10,585 nt of DNA from an uncultured Pirellulaceae bacterium (lineage in GTDB: Bacteria; Planctomycetota; Planctomycetia; Pirellulales; Pirellulaceae), in contig CAKQNH010000090.1 of NCBI GenBank assembly GCA_934255105.1, forward strand, positions 1 through 10,585, read 5' to 3'. Below, in pieces: positions 1 to 6,301 of this stretch; the first letter of the stretch is position 1, and each line of letters begins with the position of its first letter. The notes beneath the pieces were generated by a model. It was given only the letters and a program-made list of their open reading frames with translations. It did no database searches and was not told the DNA's origin. The position numbers and the translations under genes are program-made.

Positions 1-2
1 CC

Positions 3-608
3 TGGTCGGTTGCTCAATCCCTGGACGGAGTCGGTTTAACCCCTAGCGCGTTGGATGGCGTGCCGTGGTGCTTGGCGAGAGCGCTGCAGATGGTCGCCGA
101 CCCATCGAATCCCGCTACCATCGATCTTGCGCTCGACTGGAGTTTTGGCAGCCCAACATTGGTTGCCTCGCAGTCCGGCCAGATTCACTACGTACGGAGC
201 ATGGTCCACGGTTCGGTCCAAGAGCTGGTGGCGGCCGCCAGTGAGGACTATCAGATGTCTACGGCTGAGGCGGTGCACTGGATTGCACAATGCTTAGAAC
301 ATACAACATTGGGCATAGCCGACGCGGCTCAAGCCGAAACCTACGACGCGGTCAGCCGAATCTGTTCGCAGTTGGCTCAAGAAATCCACACAGCTCTAGA
401 ATACATCGCTTGGCGACATCAGGGCCATAAGCTCGGGAGCTTGTGGTTAATGGGAGGAGCCGTGCGCATTGGCGGACTGAGCGACCTGCTGAAATGCAAA
501 CTGTCCTGCCAAGTCGCCCAATGGCAAGTCGCCGCAGGCGAAGCACTGCTAACTTCCGAATTCGCTCTAGCAGCCGCGCTGGCCTGGGGAGAAGTGCACC
601 ATGCATAG
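3..608 (+). CDS. pilM: PilM-like type IV filament assembly protein, C-terminal part (5' truncated)
   Basis: The reading frame is open from the window edge (first complete codon at base 3) to TAG at 606-608, so the true start lies upstream; the internal TTG at 51 is not needed as a start. PilM is an actin/FtsA-fold cytoplasmic protein that binds nucleotide and the N-terminus of PilN, linking the assembly ATPase to the inner-membrane platform. Visible support: a segment like the PilM 'GL.P..lD...alAral' region, then DLALDWSFGSPTLV, which matches the phosphate-binding 'DiG...T.lvv' strand, and near the end LWLMGGAVRIGGLSDLL, the 'lTGGgArlpGL' loop of the actin fold. The canonical 'DIGA' is relaxed to 'DLALDWSFG', so nucleotide binding may be weakened. 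The gene overlaps the PilN-like gene by 8 bp. The NLLP protein directly downstream supports the call. A GspL cytoplasmic domain is the alternative, but no membrane segment follows. Confidence 0.8.
   Translation, partial: WSVAQSLDGVGLTPSALDGVPWCLARALQMVADPSNPATIDLALDWSFGSPTLVASQSGQIHYVRSMVHGSVQELVAAASEDYQMSTAEAVHWIAQCLEHTTLGIADAAQAETYDAVSRICSQLAQEIHTALEYIAWRHQGHKLGSLWLMGGAVRIGGLSDLLKCKLSCQVAQWQVAAGEALLTSEFALAAALAWGEVHHA
586..591 (+). promoter_or_regulatory. Ribosome binding site of the PilN-like gene
   Basis: GGGGAG lies 9 bases before the ATG at 601 and inside the coding region of the PilM-like gene. It supports the overlapping start and reinitiation or coupling between the two genes. Confidence 0.5.
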
Positions 609-1179
609 AGTCAATCTTCTTCCGCCAGCGGCTATCCAACGCTTTCGACAAAAGAGGCTCTGGAGGGGGTGGCGCAAAGTCATCTTGCTGGCCACACTCA
701 TGACCGCGGGCACAATTGCCTGGGGACAATCGACGGCTTCAAAAAAACTGCACAGACAAGCCGTGCAAGCAACGCTCGTTCAACATCCTCAGCAGTTGCG
801 CAAGCAGTCGGGTGAGTTGAAGGCACAACTCCGCGATTTGCAGAACTACGAACAGCGGCAACGCAACTCTCGCGGCCAGCACTCGCCCCTGGTGGCTATT
901 GCGATGCTGCACCAACTCAAACAAGAGCTTGCAGGACAGTTGCAAGTAAAATCTTTCGGATTTGTCGACCGAGTCGCTACGCAAGCTGCGGCTACGGTCG
1001 GCCAGCCCAGCGGTCATGTAGACTTGCAATTAATTAGCTCGGGTTCGGCGAGCTGCTCCCACGTCATGCAATGGCTGCGCGACACGGGCTGCTTTACAAA
1101 TGTTAGCTTGAGCAGTTCATTGGAGAAGACCGATGCCGCCTCCAACACTTTGCAATATTCACTACGTTGTGACTTTTAG
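601..1179 (+). CDS. pilN: PilN-like inner-membrane assembly protein
   Basis: A 192-residue bitopic protein. It starts MHRVNLLPPA, the 'i(N)LLP' signature of PilN with which the cytoplasmic tail docks into PilM. A basic stretch (residues 14-26) is followed by one membrane segment at about 27-42, then a Gln/Arg-rich, probably coiled-coil stretch (about 55-90), then a periplasmic alpha/beta region (about 115-192) of the size of the PilN/GspL ferredoxin-like domain. In the family, PilN pairs with PilO to form the periplasmic scaffold that holds the platform to the secretin through PilP. The ATG at 601 lies inside the end of the PilM-like gene, so translation is probably coupled. GGGGAG at 586-591, 9 bases upstream, is a good ribosome binding site and fixes the start. 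A GspL-type fusion is split here into PilM plus PilN. Confidence 0.8.
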   Translation: MHRVNLLPPAAIQRFRQKRLWRGWRKVILLATLMTAGTIAWGQSTASKKLHRQAVQATLVQHPQQLRKQSGELKAQLRDLQNYEQRQRNSRGQHSPLVAIAMLHQLKQELAGQLQVKSFGFVDRVATQAAATVGQPSGHVDLQLISSGSASCSHVMQWLRDTGCFTNVSLSSSLEKTDAASNTLQYSLRCDF

Positions 1180-1209
1180 AATGGGAAGTATCCCCCTGAG
1201 CGATGTGCG

Positions 1210-1749
1210 ATGAACGATCATTTGAAAACCATGCGGATACACTTGATTGGAGTTTCCGTGTTAGCGATGTATTTGCTTGGCAGCTACTTCGCCGGCTTAC
1301 GGCCCGTGGTCCAGGCCGACCAACGGCTTCAACAAATCGCTCTTGAAGGAGAGTGGCTGCAAGGCATGCTTCCTCAGATGGAACGAGAGATCGAAGAGTT
1401 GACACTTCAACTAAAAGACAAACGGAGTGCGCTAGCCGCTAGATACTCTGTCGCAACACCTAGCAATAGCCCGTTGATTGGCGTGGCGACCGATCTGCTT
1501 CAGCGACATAAAATCGCCTTAGTCAATCTGCGTGAGACGGCCAGCGGAGGCGGAGATGTCAGCTTGACACTGCAGGTCACCGCCGCTTACGAAGATTTGA
1601 TTCGCTTGCTGAAAGATCTCAGTCAGCTCGATCGGCCAGTACAAGTTTTGTCATTGAACCTAGCCCCCGAAGACGAACGCGCCGCTCGCTTTAATGTTGC
1701 CATCACGCTGAAATTTCCAACAGCACCAGTCTCCCCCCTTCGCTCTTAA
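1210..1749 (+). CDS. pilO: PilO-like (GspM-like) inner-membrane assembly protein
   Basis: A 179-residue protein with a short N-terminal cytoplasmic tail and one membrane segment (about residues 10-30). A heptad-like coiled coil follows (about 36-78; leucine-rich, with MEREIEELTLQLKDKRSAL), then a compact alpha/beta domain at about 88-171. This is the layout of PilO/GspM: TM, coiled coil, circularly permuted ferredoxin-like fold. The 'YEDLIRLLKDLSQLDRPVQVLSLNL' stretch resembles the typical PilO 'Y..l..Fl..l..l.ri..v..l.l' helix-strand, the clearest family mark. In the family it heterodimerises with PilN in the periplasm and contacts PilP. It starts 30 bp after the PilN-like gene. No convincing ribosome binding site precedes the ATG (GGGAAG is 21 bases away), so expression may depend on coupling. 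Assignment rests on layout and gene order as much as on residues. Confidence 0.72.
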   Translation: MNDHLKTMRIHLIGVSVLAMYLLGSYFAGLRPVVQADQRLQQIALEGEWLQGMLPQMEREIEELTLQLKDKRSALAARYSVATPSNSPLIGVATDLLQRHKIALVNLRETASGGGDVSLTLQVTAAYEDLIRLLKDLSQLDRPVQVLSLNLAPEDERAARFNVAITLKFPTAPVSPLRS

Positions 1750-1763
1750 TCACATTGAATAGT

Positions 1764-1838
1764 GGTGCCTTTCGCTCCGCGCAACTTGCTCGTAACCGCC
1801 AGGGACAAAGTTACTTGCATGGAGCGAAAGGCGACACC
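1764..1838. repeat. Intergenic inverted repeat (possible dispersed palindromic element)
   Basis: GCCTTTCGCTCC at 1767-1778 is the exact reverse complement of GGAGCGAAAGGC at 1821-1832: a perfect 12-bp stem around a 42-base interior. The interior has a weaker stem, GTAAC (1792-1796) with GTTAC (1810-1814). The flanks AGTGGT (1761-1766) and GACACC (1833-1838) extend the symmetry imperfectly. The element fills most of the 127-bp gap between the PilO-like and PilP-like genes. It has no U-tract, so it is a poor terminator. From memory, unverified, Pirellulaceae genomes carry many intergenic palindromes with arms like CGCCTTTCGCTCCGCG; this looks like a decayed copy. Confidence 0.6.
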
Positions 1839-1876
1839 TAAAACTACACCTGAACCACACTGAAATTTATGATCCG

Positions 1877-2473
1877 ATGAAAGCTAAAACAACAACCGCT
1901 TCGCGCAAGCCAGCCCCCAAGCACGCGCGTCTCAAAATAGCGCTCATACCGGTGCTACTATTGGTCTTGGCCTATGTCGTTTTTGCGCCCACGGATGCAC
2001 CTGTCACCGACAATGTTCCAACCACCGATAGTCCGGGGCCATCGCCCGTAGCCGCTATTGCGAGTGCAGTGCAATCCCCAGCGGGTGCTGGCGCTCCGGC
2101 AAAGGGGCCAGTCGACTCATCCGCTTGGCCCGAAGTCAGTCTAAAGTTGCTCGCCAGTTCGAATCCGTTTGCCAGCCTTGTAGCAGAGACAGAGGACTCG
2201 ACAGTCCAACATTTCGTCAGTGCCAATGCTCAGCCCGCCAATGCTCAGCCCGCCAATGCTCAGCCCACTGACGAGGGGGTCGAAAACGTCGACCACTTGG
2301 CCGACGTGGCGTCGGAGCTCGAACGGCGTCCAGTAAACTTCGTATTTCGTTCGACCAAACAGAATGTCATCATGCTGGGAGACGAAATCCTAGCCAAGGG
2401 TACGCACCTCTCGCCCGCAGTACAACTGCACGACATTGGAGACCACGCCTTGCTGCTCAAGCTGCGCCCGTAG
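1877..2473 (+). CDS. PilP / GspB / GspC-like periplasmic linker protein
   Basis: A 198-residue protein with a basic N-terminal tail (residues 1-20) and one membrane segment at about 20-37. A long Pro/Ala/Ser/Thr-rich periplasmic linker (about 38-150) follows, then a small beta domain at about 153-198 reading VNFVFRSTKQNVIMLGDEIL, then LAKGTHL and a hydrophobic end. That last part has the shape of the PilP/GspC homology region and GspB C-terminus ('a.i.g...yreGd.l..gv.v..I....v.l'), which binds the N0 domain of the secretin. An NPF tripeptide sits at 96-98. The linker contains three exact NAQPA-type repeats. Position between the PilO-like gene and the secretin is where pilP normally lies. Similarity is to general layout and a short domain, so no gene symbol is given. 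No Shine-Dalgarno is visible before the ATG. Confidence 0.6.
   Translation: MKAKTTTASRKPAPKHARLKIALIPVLLLVLAYVVFAPTDAPVTDNVPTTDSPGPSPVAAIASAVQSPAGAGAPAKGPVDSSAWPEVSLKLLASSNPFASLVAETEDSTVQHFVSANAQPANAQPANAQPTDEGVENVDHLADVASELERRPVNFVFRSTKQNVIMLGDEILAKGTHLSPAVQLHDIGDHALLLKLRP
2222..2266 (+). repeat. Three exact 15-bp in-frame tandem repeats in the PilP-like linker
   Basis: GCCAATGCTCAGCCC occurs three times back to back (2222-2236, 2237-2251, 2252-2266) and encodes ANAQP three times at residues 116-130. The period is a multiple of three, so gain or loss of units would change linker length and not the frame. Identical codons in all copies point to recent slippage. Confidence 0.9.
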
Positions 2474-2744
2474 GCATGCAACGAAGACAGCACAACCGGG
2501 GGGGCGGGCGAGAATACCTGAGAGGCACGGCAGCGAGCGGCGCACGGTCGAAGCCGACTCTTAAAAACCGCTCTATAGAAGCTAATAAAACGCGACGGCA
2601 GTAGGGTCGAACCTACGACGGATGCAGTAAGTCTACGGCAGCGTGGTAAACTTTGACGAAAATAGCGATTATAACGCCTGAATCAACTGCGCATGGCCGA
2701 TAAAACGTGAGGGTGTATCCACGTACTGGCGTTTTGGACTAACA
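2474..2744 (+). other. Non-coding gap upstream of the secretin gene
   Basis: 271 bp with no convincing gene. It contains a G7 run (2498-2504) followed by CGGG, a small dyad GTAGG(GTCGAA)CCTAC around 2606-2621, and AAAACG near 2702 matched by CGTTTT near 2730, just ahead of the secretin start. Because the preceding gene ends 271 bp away, the secretin could have its own promoter here, but I could not find -35/-10 boxes with acceptable spacing. Confidence 0.5.
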
Positions 2745-4256
2745 ATGAAAACTAGCAGGCTTCAAAATTGGCTATCTTGCCTCTTTGCTAGCTTCTGCAT
2801 GGTGTTATGCTGCAGCGATTGGGCTTCAGCTCAACGTTATCCAGCGCCAAAAACGGGCGCTTTCCAATGGGAAGAGGTTGCTCGCGCCCCGGCCGACACA
2901 CGCGACGCTGCTGCTCCAATTCAACCTGCAGACAGCAATCTACAGAGCGTACCACTGAGAAGAAATCCGCCACTGGCAGGCCAACTTGCCATCGAGGGGC
3001 AGGGGCAAAATGTGGACATTTTTGCCCGCGATGTCGACCTGCGACTAGTGCTAGCGCATCTGGCTGAGGAAGCCGGCGTGAACATTGTGGTGGCGGAGAG
3101 CGTCCAGGCCACGGTCAACACGACGCTCAACAATGTTCCATTGTGGGATGCACTGGATGCCATTTTAAAGGTTAACGGGCTAGCGTGGTCGCGACAGGGA
3201 GAAATCATTTTCGTCACCCAGCCCGGTGGCGGCGAGGGAAATTCCGGCCAGTCTCCAGGGCTGACATTGCAGGTCTTCGATCTGAATTTCACTTCGGCTT
3301 TGGAGGTCCTAGAAGTTGTCAATGGCCTTTGTTCCCCGGCCGGCAAGGCATTTACACATATGATTGACAAGTCAAACACGCGGCAGACGCGAGAGCGAAT
3401 CGTCGTCGAAGATTTCCCAGAGCGTTTGGAAGCCATCGCTAGTTATATAGCCAGTGTTGACAACCCGCCGCTGCAAGTCATGATCGAAGCGCATATTTTG
3501 CAAGTCACGCTGACCAACGAACAGCGGCACGGAGTGAATCTTAATGGGTTGTTGCGACTCTCGGGTAGCCATGTCGGCCTCCGCACCCAGGGGTTTGCCA
3601 ATGGGGACGCCAGTCCAGGGTTCATGCTGGGGCTCGAGGCTACCGACCTGGATGGAATGATCGAAGCCCTCTGCTCAAACTCGAATGTGCGGACCTTGGC
3701 GGCACCAAAAATACTTGTGATCAATGGTCAAGAGGCGCGTATTCAGATCGGCTCCAGGTTTGGCTACTTCGTCACCACTACGACTCAGACCAGTAGCCTG
3801 CAGAGCGTTGACTTCTTAGATATCGGCGTGGTTCTCGAGGTCCGACCGACGATCACCCGCGATGGGCAAGTCTTGCTGCATGTCGCTCCCAAAGTATCCG
3901 GTGGCCGCATCAATCCCGATTCAGGACTTCCCGAGGAAGACACCACCGAAGCCAGTACCACCGTGCTGCTGCCCGATGGTAAAGGGATGATTATCGGAGG
4001 GCTGATTAAGGAAAGTGATGCAACCAGTAAAAGCTTTGTGCCCGGGTTGGGAAAAATCCCCGTGCTGGGACATCTCTTCCGGCGCAGCAACAACAGCAGC
4101 CAACGCACCGAGGTCATCTTAACCCTCACTCCACGCATCGTCGTCCAGTCATCTACCGTCGATTTTGGGCCGACAAAATTCTCCGAAACGTCCCGTAGCA
4201 CCTCCGGCATCGCCCGCTCGGCTGTGCCCGTGGAGCTGAGCTTCCGCGACCGTTGA
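2745..4256 (+). CDS. Outer-membrane secretin (GspD/PilQ family), short form
   Basis: A 503-residue secretin that would form the multimeric outer-membrane channel. Residues 1-29 are a signal peptide, with likely cleavage at ASA/Q (29/30). A low-complexity stretch (30-78) precedes an N0/STN domain at about 80-160, including VDIFARDVDLRLVLAHLAEE, GVNIVVAE and VPLWDALDAILKVNGL. A single N1/KH-like domain follows at about 173-240 (LQVFDLNFTSALEVLEVVNG ... ERLEAIASYIASVD). The secretin core is at about 243-467, with VMIEAHILQVT at its start, VRTLAAPKILVINGQEARIQIG, DIGVVLEVRPTI and the signature VPGLGKIPVLGHLFR (432-446), then TEVILTLTPRIV. GspD is usually about 600-700 residues with N0-N1-N2-N3; here N2/N3 appear missing. 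No lipobox and no clear pilotin-binding S domain beyond the ~36-residue tail. The stop codon falls in a tandem repeat array. Confidence 0.93.
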   Translation: MKTSRLQNWLSCLFASFCMVLCCSDWASAQRYPAPKTGAFQWEEVARAPADTRDAAAPIQPADSNLQSVPLRRNPPLAGQLAIEGQGQNVDIFARDVDLRLVLAHLAEEAGVNIVVAESVQATVNTTLNNVPLWDALDAILKVNGLAWSRQGEIIFVTQPGGGEGNSGQSPGLTLQVFDLNFTSALEVLEVVNGLCSPAGKAFTHMIDKSNTRQTRERIVVEDFPERLEAIASYIASVDNPPLQVMIEAHILQVTLTNEQRHGVNLNGLLRLSGSHVGLRTQGFANGDASPGFMLGLEATDLDGMIEALCSNSNVRTLAAPKILVINGQEARIQIGSRFGYFVTTTTQTSSLQSVDFLDIGVVLEVRPTITRDGQVLLHVAPKVSGGRINPDSGLPEEDTTEASTTVLLPDGKGMIIGGLIKESDATSKSFVPGLGKIPVLGHLFRRSNNSSQRTEVILTLTPRIVVQSSTVDFGPTKFSETSRSTSGIARSAVPVELSFRDR

Positions 4257-4375
4257 GCAACAGCCATTGACCAACGACCATTGACCAACGACTACTGACC
4301 AACGACTACTGACCAACGACCATTGACCAACGACTACTGAGCAACGACTATCAGTCAACAACTATTGGTCCAAGG
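4253..4375. repeat. 14-bp (2 x 7-bp) tandem repeat array between convergent operons
   Basis: Six clear copies of a 14-bp unit, CCATTGACCAACGA or CTACTGACCAACGA, run from 4264 to 4347 (starts at 4264, 4278, 4292, 4306, 4320, 4334). Two decayed units follow (4348-4361, 4362-4375), and a partial one (TTGAGCAACAG, 4253-4263) contains the secretin stop codon. Each unit splits into related heptamers (CCATTGA / CCAACGA). The array lies in the 3' untranslated region of both flanking operons. It has no spacers, so it is not a CRISPR. It resembles heptanucleotide short tandem repeats known from other bacteria. Confidence 0.9.
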
Positions 4376-4421
4376 GAAATGGTTTTAGGGCCGTTGCAAT
4401 TTCATCTAAAGGCTACCGCGG

Positions 4422-5675
4422 TTACGGCACGGGCACGCGCCTCAGTGTCCCGGCGGCAATACGAACTTTATCGAACGAGCGAAATCCGGGCGGCGGGTTC
4501 TGCGCCAACGCACCGCGATAATGGATATACAGATTTCCGCTCCCTTGAATGCTTTCGCCGCTGACAATCAGCCCGAATATATCGTTGGATGAGGATGAAC
4601 TGTTGAGCTCCACTCGGCCGCTGGCGTAAAACAAACCGCGCAGGTGCGAGGGGTAGACTGTGGATCTGGTGGAATCTGCGACGCCGCGATAGGGAGTCCC
4701 AGGCGGATTGAGATTGACCGTGGATTCGCTCAAAGGGTCGCGCGTCAGTGCGAAATCGAATCGACCATCGATCAGCAGTGCAGGGTAGTCCGGTCGGCCG
4801 GCTTCCCAGAATACGGATTGTTCGACGCAACTGTTGTTGCCCGCATTCTTCAGTACCAGCGTACACTGCAGGCGCGAGTTGGAAATGATGACCGACTGAT
4901 TCTGGCAATCGATGACATAGATGGCGGCGGGATTGAGCTGGCCCGAGATAGTATTCGCTTGGGCGCTTAAGAGTTGTTTGTCCATTCGCAGTCTCCCCTG
5001 CAATTTCGGTAGCATCGCAGCCGGGATGTCGGTTCCCAGGCTGAGATAGGGTTCAAGCACCGAAGCGCTCGGAATAACCAAATCTTTAGCCGCTATGGTT
5101 TTAGTGGTTCCATAGATGCTGCCGGACAAGCTGCCTACCGCATGACAGTCGGCGACCAAGCTCGCCGCAGAGGAAACGCTGATGTTCCCACCACTGGCCA
5201 CACTGCCGTCAGTCGACCACAGAGCTGATTGCTGCGGGCTCAGACTCGATTTAGCCGATGCGGCGTGCGATAGACAGGAGAGCGGCCCGCCATCCCCAGC
5301 CAAGGTCGCCCGCCAACAGAATGTCGCATCGCGGACTCGAGCTGTGACCAATAGATCGCAGGGGTCTAGAGGGTCATCGGCCAGATTGCCGTCGTCGTCG
5401 ATCAAGCGATAACACAAGGTTGCCTCGCCCAGCCTCTGTGGGCTACTGTCGACGTTGTGAACATGTGCTGATCTCCAGTTGCTGGTTGCGTTGATCTTAG
5501 CTATCGACCACTCTAGAGCTGCATCGGCGGCCAGTTGGGCGTGTCGAAGGTCGGCCTCTTCGTGCAGATCTCGCGCATAATACCGCGCCGTCGTAATGGC
5601 ACACATGCTCAGCGACGCGACCATCAGGCTGGCCAGCAGCACTGCCAAGTAGACGGAGCCAACTCGCCCTTGCAT
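4422..5675 (-). CDS. GspK/PilX-like minor pseudopilin with large ectodomain
   Basis: A 417-residue protein, the last gene of the pseudopilin operon. Its N-terminus MQGRVGSVYLAVLLASLMVA has a Gly (residue 6) followed by a long hydrophobic helix, as in class III prepilins, but +5 after that Gly is Ala instead of Glu. GspK also lacks Glu+5 and caps the pseudopilus tip. The ectodomain is large and beta-rich: a serine-rich segment (about 144-190), YVIDCQNQSVIIS (253-265), LVLKNAGNNS (273-282), YPALLIDG (297-304), NLNPPGTPYRG (321-331), YPSHLRGLFYASGRVELN (341-358) and NPPPGF (393-398). I recognise this order as typical of planctomycete PilX-like proteins. It contains nine cysteines (25, 88, 106, 120, 134, 177, 257, 271, 283), eight in the exported part. 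The start overlaps the stop of the preceding gene by one base (TGATG), with AGGAG 8 bases upstream. Confidence 0.72.
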   Translation of the reverse strand: MQGRVGSVYLAVLLASLMVASLSMCAITTARYYARDLHEEADLRHAQLAADAALEWSIAKINATSNWRSAHVHNVDSSPQRLGEATLCYRLIDDDGNLADDPLDPCDLLVTARVRDATFCWRATLAGDGGPLSCLSHAASAKSSLSPQQSALWSTDGSVASGGNISVSSAASLVADCHAVGSLSGSIYGTTKTIAAKDLVIPSASVLEPYLSLGTDIPAAMLPKLQGRLRMDKQLLSAQANTISGQLNPAAIYVIDCQNQSVIISNSRLQCTLVLKNAGNNSCVEQSVFWEAGRPDYPALLIDGRFDFALTRDPLSESTVNLNPPGTPYRGVADSTRSTVYPSHLRGLFYASGRVELNSSSSSNDIFGLIVSGESIQGSGNLYIHYRGALAQNPPPGFRSFDKVRIAAGTLRRVPVP

Positions 5676-6301
5676 CAGTTGGACTCCTGTTGATTGTGCA
5701 GCCGCGTGCTAGTGGTCGACGATTTGCCTTCGACCTGAAGACTTAAGTCGACCGCGGCCAGGACACTCGAACCGGCGGCCTGCTGGCCGGTCAGCACTCC
5801 GCGCTCGGCGCGCAGCGCGTAGAACTTAAATTGCCGAGCCGAAGGAGAAATGAGAACGACCTCGATGCATTTAAAGCCACTTGAACCACCCAGCTCTATG
5901 ACTGGGTTAGAAGGGTCGCCGTGGGTAACCTTCACCTGTACTGTCCAACCACCGGCGCCCGGCAGCACTTGACCATCGCGATCGGTAATCGTCGACATGC
6001 TCCAGTTATGATAGTCATCGCAGTCGTCCCACGTCGCACGGTCCGAAGTCTCACCCGCGTCGAGGCCGATGGAAGTAGACGTCTCGGTCGGATCACGAAA
6101 TGGTCTCGAAGCGATTTCAGCAAGAACTGTCTGAGCAATCTGTGAAGCTTGCAGTGTCTGCGCATCGCGGCCGGTGGTGGTCAAAACAAAAGCCAATGAA
6201 TTGAGCGAGGCGACTAGGGTAAGCGACACCAACACAGTGGCCAGAGTGGTCTCCAGCAAGCTCAGCCCCTGACGGGAAGATTGGTATTGATTGGGGATCA
6301 T
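5675..6301 (-). CDS. PilV/GspI-like minor prepilin
   Basis: A 208-residue prepilin. The leader MIPNQYQSSRQG ends at Gly12, followed by LSLLETTLATVLVSLTLVAS: a class III prepilin cleavage site with Glu at +5 (Glu17) and a hydrophobic helix. After the helix, QIAQTVLAEIASRPFRDPTE (54-73) is the 'qlAq.lleEi...pf.dP' stretch usual in PilV/GspI-like proteins. DRATWDDCDDYHNWS (87-101) is a variant of the DDVDDYHGW motif common in planctomycete prepilins. A beta domain follows (GGWTVQVKVTHGD ... FKCIEVVLISP), and the tail from about 170 is low complexity. It would act as a minor tip pseudopilin with its neighbours. The ATG overlaps the preceding gene's stop (ATGA, 6298-6301), so translation is coupled. 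GspI versus PilV cannot be settled from sequence alone. Confidence 0.8.
   Translation of the reverse strand: MIPNQYQSSRQGLSLLETTLATVLVSLTLVASLNSLAFVLTTTGRDAQTLQASQIAQTVLAEIASRPFRDPTETSTSIGLDAGETSDRATWDDCDDYHNWSMSTITDRDGQVLPGAGGWTVQVKVTHGDPSNPVIELGGSSGFKCIEVVLISPSARQFKFYALRAERGVLTGQQAAGSSVLAAVDLSLQVEGKSSTTSTRLHNQQESN
5684..5688 (-). promoter_or_regulatory. Ribosome binding site of the GspK/PilX-like gene
   Basis: AGGAG on the minus strand lies 8 bases before the ATG (5675-5673) and inside the end of the upstream gene. It confirms the start that gives the short RVG leader. Confidence 0.6.

Noticed and set aside
51..53. TTG at 51 as the start of the PilM-like gene
   Set aside because: The same frame continues upstream to the window edge with PilM-like residues, so the gene is truncated by the window.
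2498..2508. G7 run followed by CGGG as a phase-variable tract
   Set aside because: It is outside any gene and not placed in a recognisable promoter, so no switching role can be supported.
2604..2625. GTAGGGTCGAACCTAC resembles a tRNA T-arm
   Set aside because: The loop has 6 bases instead of 7, and no acceptor stem, anticodon arm or CCA end fits around it.
2653..2675. TTGACG followed by TATAAC as a promoter for the secretin gene
   Set aside because: The spacing is only 11 bases, too short for a sigma-70 promoter (about 17), so it was not called.
4264..4347. Tandem array as a CRISPR
   Set aside because: Units are 14 bp and directly adjacent with no spacers, and no cas gene is present.
4149..4361. 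Minus-strand reading frame with repeated VVVGQWSLV segments
   Set aside because: It is a translation of the tandem DNA repeat plus the antisense of the secretin end; it has no ribosome binding site or family features.
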